Of a DNA stretch of 9,624 nucleotides, positions 6,795 through 9,624 are shown in pieces. The notes under the pieces were generated by a model, which worked only from the letters and a program-made list of their open reading frames with translations, was not told the DNA's origin and made no database searches. The stretch covers positions 1-9,624 of the forward strand of contig WYEI01000008.1 of NCBI GenBank assembly GCA_009903905.1, written 5' to 3'. The stretch is from Pyrobaculum sp. GTDB lineage: Archaea > Thermoproteota > Thermoprotei > Thermoproteales > Thermoproteaceae. A program made the translations under genes and the position numbers. Numbering within the stretch: position 1 is the first letter of the stretch; each line of letters begins with the position of its first letter.

Positions 6795-6890
6795 GTCTCG
6801 CCGTGTGGGAGGCGTTATAAGCCTTATGTACTCCAGGTATGAAAAATTTAAAAAGTGGATGATGCAACTGCCGTTAGGCTGGCCTGTGGG
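6752..6890 (-). repeat. Promoter-leader repeat, copy 4 (drives unit III)
   Basis: Distal T-rich block at 6842-6854 (complement), TTATAA at 6815-6820, ATG at 6794, full leader to about 6752. It is nearly identical to copy 2 in the leader codons and to copy 3 in the promoter. It carries a base change that turns the upstream ATG into ATA. On the plus strand, similarity to the ATPase copy runs past the core: TTAGGCTGGCCTGTGGG (6874-6890) against TTAAGCTGGCTTGCGGG (7565-7581), 14 of 17 matching. This is the clearest sign that the repeats and the ATPase gene share a longer stretch. Confidence 0.9.
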
Positions 6891-7026
6891 CGGGCTGGTC
6901 CGCAACAGCGCCGGGCGGGGCCGGGTGGTTGCGGCGTGTGGGCGTGGCGGGGTGTAGAGGTGCGTCTGGCGTTTTTGGGCGGCGGGTCTGGAGCTACATG
7001 TGGCGTGAGGTATCGTCGTATTTACT

Positions 7027-7870
7027 GTGAGACGGTTGGTTGTGGAGAATGTGGGTCCTGTTAGGTTTGCCGAGCTTGAGTTGCCCCGTGTGTCTGTTGT
7101 GGTCGGCGGCAACGGCTCTGGCAAGACGACGCTTGCGATGATTCACTACTTGACTTTGTTTCAGGTGGCGCCGGAGGTGGCTGAGGAGGATGTGGTTTCG
7201 TTGGAGGTGGGGGAGGGCTACGTCGAGGCGGATCTAAGGGAGCACTTGGATGTTGTGTGCGGCTACGTGAAGGAGCTGATTAGGCGTCTTTTCCAGACGG
7301 AGCCTGGCCGTTTGATCTCGCAGGAGGAGGCCTCGGCGGCGGTGAGGGTTGAGGCGGGAGGGGTCCGGCTGGAGGTTGCGCTGGAGAGAGGAGGCTCTGT
7401 GGCATGCGACCTGTCGGGCGCCGCGGCGAGGAGGTTTGAGGTGAAGGTGGTGGAGACGGGCCCTGGGCCTCTTGTAGTGGGTTGGAGGTCATGTATTGTG
7501 GAGAGTATTATAAACCTTATGTACTTCAGGTATGAAAAATTTAAAAAGTGGATATGGGACGGCCTTAAGCTGGCTTGCGGGTCAAGCCCAGCGCTGTGTT
7601 GAAGATAGACAAGGCGGCGCGGATAATCTACGAAAACGACCTCCCCATAGACGCCGCCGCGGCGCTTAACGAAGGCTTCCCGACGGGGTTCAGGAGCTAA
7701 TAGCCCAGGTGCTGGACCCCCGCTCGGCGTAGAGGAGCTGAGAAGGCGGAAGCGTTGCTAAGCCTCGGCACGTCGAGCTCCCTCGGCCCCCCGGAGGATT
7801 TGTCCACAGTGGAGGAGCTACAGGCTCGCCTCCGCCGCCTCCCACTCCACCCAACCACTAAAGTCAGCGT
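7027..7870 (+). pseudogene. Decayed P-loop ATPase (AAA/ABC-like), middle missing and frames broken
   Basis: From a GTG at 7027 a frame of 191 codons runs to a stop at 7602. Residues 1-40 (RRLVVENVGPV..., then VVVGGNGSGKTTLA) are the N-terminal strand and Walker A motif (GxxxxGKT, residues 27-34) of the SMC/ABC-type AAA ATPases common in archaea. No signature motif or Walker B follows, although intact relatives need them; the protein ends about 15 codons after INLMYFRYEKFKKW. Beyond it, coherent peptide pieces continue in changing frames: VKPSAVLKIDKAARIIYEND... (7581-7697), ELIAQVLDPRS (7694-7726), GVEELRRRKR (7726-7755), then LLSLGTSSSLGPPED... (from 7755). This indicates about four frameshifts plus an internal deletion. 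No good TATA box precedes 7027. That the C-terminal pieces belong to the same ATPase is inference. Confidence 0.7.
7488..7581 (+). repeat. Fifth copy of the repeat core, inside the ATPase reading frame
   Basis: The stretch 7508-7554 matches the distal and TATA part of the promoter repeats (ATTATAAACC, then the block ending AAATTTAAAAAGTGGAT) with very few differences, such as ACTTCAGG for ACTCCAGG. Here it is read on the plus strand in the ATPase frame as residues 161-176 (IINLMYFRYEKFKKWI). The part corresponding to the leader codons is only weakly similar (TGGGTTGGAGGTCATGT against TGGGGTTTAGGCATGT), and the spacing between CATGT and TTATAAAC is five bases shorter than in copy 1. No minus-strand exported gene starts at this copy. 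Confidence 0.85.
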
Positions 7871-7919
7871 CTGGCCATGTGCGGTAGCGGTTTGTGCAGT
7901 CTACAGAGGGGGGACCCCT

Positions 7920-9008
7920 TCAGACCCGGACCCCAGCCACATAGCTCCCACACCCGTTGTCGCCTGAGATTTTTGATTTTCCAACATTAACGAAAAGCGT
8001 CTCTAAATTACAGGTTTGTCTCAGGGAAAAATTTTCTTTAGGGAAAAATCTACTTTCCTTTTCCCCTTTCGCCTCCGCCGCTTGCAGAACCGCCACTGCC
8101 TGCGTAGCCCCCTCGACTGCCCCCGGCGTTGCCCGCCCCTCCGCCGCTACCGCTGTGTTTTTTGCCTCCTGCGCCTCTCTTATCGCTTCTATTATGGATT
8201 TCTTGCCCTTGACGAAGTCTTTGATTATGCTGTTCCTAAGCGATGGGTCTACCCCAATTAGTTCTCTTAAGAGGGCGGCGGTGTTGTTTAGCCATTTAAT
8301 CCGGTCCTCGGCCCACTGCCGAACTACACCAGCAATCTTCATTTTTTCAAAGTGGTCTAGCAACTGGCGTAGTCGTTCTCTTAATTTTTCTACTTCGTCA
8401 AGAGTCTTCTGGATGTCGGCATCGGACATGTTTTCTACGTGGCTCCTGATCTGTGCCTCTGCCCGTATCAACTGCTTAGTCGTGTTAAGCCACCTAATGT
8501 TGTTCTCAATACTCCACGTGGCTTTACTCGACGCGTTTACAGAGGCCAATAGATTTCTAACTCTCATCAATGTCTGGAGTCCACGTTCCGTGTTGTTGGC
8601 TACCTCCTCTATGCTCTTCGACGCGTTCAGTTGACTGTACACAGCGTCGACGGTTTTGTTTAGATGTTTACCTAGCTCCTTCACTGCGGCGAGGCGGATT
8701 TGTCTTATCTCTTCAAAAACGGCCCTTGGGTCGGATACGTTTAACATCTTTAGCTCCCCCACGCCCATCATAGGTAACGGCGCCACGCCGCCGCGGCCCA
8801 CGATAAACGTCTTGTTGAGCTGGGTCAGGAGGTCTTTGCATTGAGGCAACGTGAAGTTGGCGCCGGTCGTGTTTATATACAGCTCAATAGCCTTACACTT
8901 AAGCCACAGGTGGAAGTCTCCGCTGGCCGTCGCGTTGGCCGACGCGGCTTGAGCGGCGGCCGCCAGGAGGAGCGCCGCCATTATGCCTATTCTTACTTTG
9001 GAATCCAT
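7920..9008 (-). CDS. Secreted coiled-coil protein with many sequons
   Basis: 362 residues from the ATG at 9008. Residues 1-24 (MDSKVRIGIMAALLLAAAAQ...) are a signal peptide, probably cut before NATAS. The mature protein is highly alpha-helical; a coiled coil is likely over roughly residues 85-285, with heptad-like Leu/Ile/Val spacing (VEKLRERLRQLLDHFEK, WLNNTAALLRELIG). I count about 13 N-x-S/T sequons, pointing to a glycosylated surface protein. Cys38 and Cys57 may pair. It resembles what I remember of the repeated coiled-coil (paREP15-like) proteins of Pyrobaculum aerophilum, but that link is unverified. The last 40 or so residues (FSLRQTCNLETLF..., ending SYVAGVRV) differ in composition, and there is no C-terminal membrane anchor. 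The start was chosen by the promoter 24 bases upstream; the frame is open to 9086. Confidence 0.85.
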   Translation of the reverse strand: MDSKVRIGIMAALLLAAAAQAASANATASGDFHLWLKCKAIELYINTTGANFTLPQCKDLLTQLNKTFIVGRGGVAPLPMMGVGELKMLNVSDPRAVFEEIRQIRLAAVKELGKHLNKTVDAVYSQLNASKSIEEVANNTERGLQTLMRVRNLLASVNASSKATWSIENNIRWLNTTKQLIRAEAQIRSHVENMSDADIQKTLDEVEKLRERLRQLLDHFEKMKIAGVVRQWAEDRIKWLNNTAALLRELIGVDPSLRNSIIKDFVKGKKSIIEAIREAQEAKNTAVAAEGRATPGAVEGATQAVAVLQAAEAKGEKESRFFPKENFSLRQTCNLETLFVNVGKSKISGDNGCGSYVAGVRV

Positions 9009-9028
9009 AGGCCTATCTACGTGGGGGG

Positions 9029-9034
9029 ATAAAT
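9029..9034 (-). promoter_or_regulatory. TATA-like box of the coiled-coil gene
   Basis: The minus strand reads CTCTATTTATCC with ATTTAT centred about 23.5 bases above the ATG at 9008, the spacing expected for a leaderless crenarchaeal transcript and the same as in the repeat-driven genes. The surrounding sequence is unrelated to the repeat, so this gene is under separate control. The rest of 9009-9183 shows no gene. Confidence 0.6.
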
Positions 9035-9183
9035 AGAGCATCCTAGAAACTACGTGAGGAACAGAAGGCGCACATACGCGGAACAACGGCGTCTACCCGA
9101 TCCTCCTGAGCCGAAACGCTTGACGTTTTTTCGAGAGGTGTCGAGGTGTTGTGTATGTATATATTCCCGACGCCGAGGCGGGT

Positions 9184-9624
9184 CTATAGTTTTGCCTCTG
9201 CTTTATACCGTCCTCTTCTTGCGGCGGCGAAGGCGGCTAGCCTCAAGGCGGCGCCTGTGCTGGCTATTAAGCCTCCCAGTGTCCCCAGCTCCGGCCGTAG
9301 GCCAGCCCAGAGGGCCGTTAAGGCGCCTAGAGCCGCCGAGCCCAATGCGGCAGTTGCGGCGAATGCGGCGATCTGCGCCCTGCCGCGTCTAGAGAGGGGG
9401 TATTCCATCTGGATGACGGTGCCGTCTGTGGCGTCGACGGCGGCGGCGTACCTCCTGCCTCCGTATTGATACTCAAGAGCCCAGACGGGGAAGTAGGCTA
9501 TGCCCTCGAACCGCCAGGACACAGTCACCTTGGTCTTAAACACGGCGGCGTAGGCCTCCGCCTCTTCTACAACCTCGCCGAGGGTGTAGAAGGCGGATTC
9601 GGGGTCTAGGTCCGGCTGGTGGAA
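9184..9624 (-). CDS. Membrane protein with two C-terminal membrane helices, 5' end outside the window
   Basis: The frame is open from the window edge to a TAG at 9184, giving 146 visible residues of a longer protein. The visible start (FHQPDLDPESAFYTLGEVVEEAEAY...) is acidic and helical. Next comes a beta-like stretch: YFPVWALEYQYGGRRYAAAVDATDGTV, of the type W-x3-Y-x-YGG-x2-Y-x3-VDA-x2-G, in which a strand pair ends in an Asp/Gly turn, as in PepSY-like or similar small modules of archaeal membrane proteins. After SRRGRAQ follow two hydrophobic Ala/Leu/Gly segments (about 9305-9370 and 9215-9275 on the DNA), then a basic tail. The GTG at 9543 could be taken as a start, but coding character continues upstream, so I treat it as internal. 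Function unknown. Confidence 0.7.
   Translation of the reverse strand, partial: FHQPDLDPESAFYTLGEVVEEAEAYAAVFKTKVTVSWRFEGIAYFPVWALEYQYGGRRYAAAVDATDGTVIQMEYPLSRRGRAQIAAFAATAALGSAALGALTALWAGLRPELGTLGGLIASTGAALRLAAFAAARRGRYKAEAKL

Noticed and set aside
6795..7124. 110-residue N-terminal extension of the small four-cysteine protein
   Set aside because: Pro/Thr/Arg-rich translation opposite the ATPase gene; it would bury the conserved leader and promoter inside the protein.
1..7581. The five repeat copies as a CRISPR array or insertion-sequence ends
   Set aside because: Spacing is thousands of bases, copies are all in one orientation and tied to start codons, and there are no inverted ends, target duplications or transposase.
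7957..8634. 225-codon plus-strand open frame opposite the coiled-coil gene
   Set aside because: It is antisense to a gene with a clear signal peptide, promoter and heptad pattern; its translation is Ser/Leu/Arg-rich with no domain character and no promoter.

Overview
The window looks like a GC-rich hyperthermophilic crenarchaeon of the Thermoproteales, most likely Pyrobaculum or a close relative. The signs are: genes that start about 24 bases below a TATA-like box with no room for a leader (leaderless transcripts), stop/start codons touching or overlapping between gene pairs, T-tract terminators, exported proteins with many N-x-S/T sequons, and heavy AGG/ATA codon use. This is inference from style, not from a database match. 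No RNA gene, CRISPR array or insertion sequence was recognised.

The central feature is on the minus strand. Four copies of the same element, about 100-120 bp each, lie near 12-121, 2967-3085, 5020-5116 and 6752-6890. Each carries the promoter and the first codons of an exported protein whose leader begins MPKPQLLK or a close variant. Three complete two-gene units follow in tandem, and a fourth is cut by the window edge. In transcription order they are: unit III (6794->5567), a small four-cysteine exported protein plus a coupled membrane-anchored or exported protein; unit II (5048->3203), a secreted S1-type serine protease plus a coupled type I membrane protein; unit I (3011->137), a 773-residue Tyr-rich exported protein plus a coupled polytopic membrane protein; and unit 0 (from 52), only the first 17 codons. 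In every complete unit the second gene begins within 1 base of, or overlaps, the first gene's stop codon. The bodies of the genes are unrelated to one another as far as can be seen; only promoter and leader are shared.

To the right, on the plus strand, lies a decayed P-loop ATPase gene (7027 to about 7870): an intact N-terminal half with a Walker A motif, then a C-terminal remnant in successive reading frames with the middle missing. A fifth copy of the repeat core lies inside its reading frame, where it encodes the peptide INLMYFRYEKFKKW. The promoter region of the secreted-protein units is therefore the antisense of, or shares ancestry with, ATPase coding sequence.

Further right, on the minus strand, are a secreted coiled-coil protein with about 13 glycosylation sequons (7920-9008), driven by its own unrelated promoter, and the C-terminal part of a membrane protein running off the window end (9184-9624). 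Apart from the ATPase remnant, everything called here acts at or outside the membrane, so the window reads as a cell-surface/secretome island built by duplicating one promoter-leader cassette.
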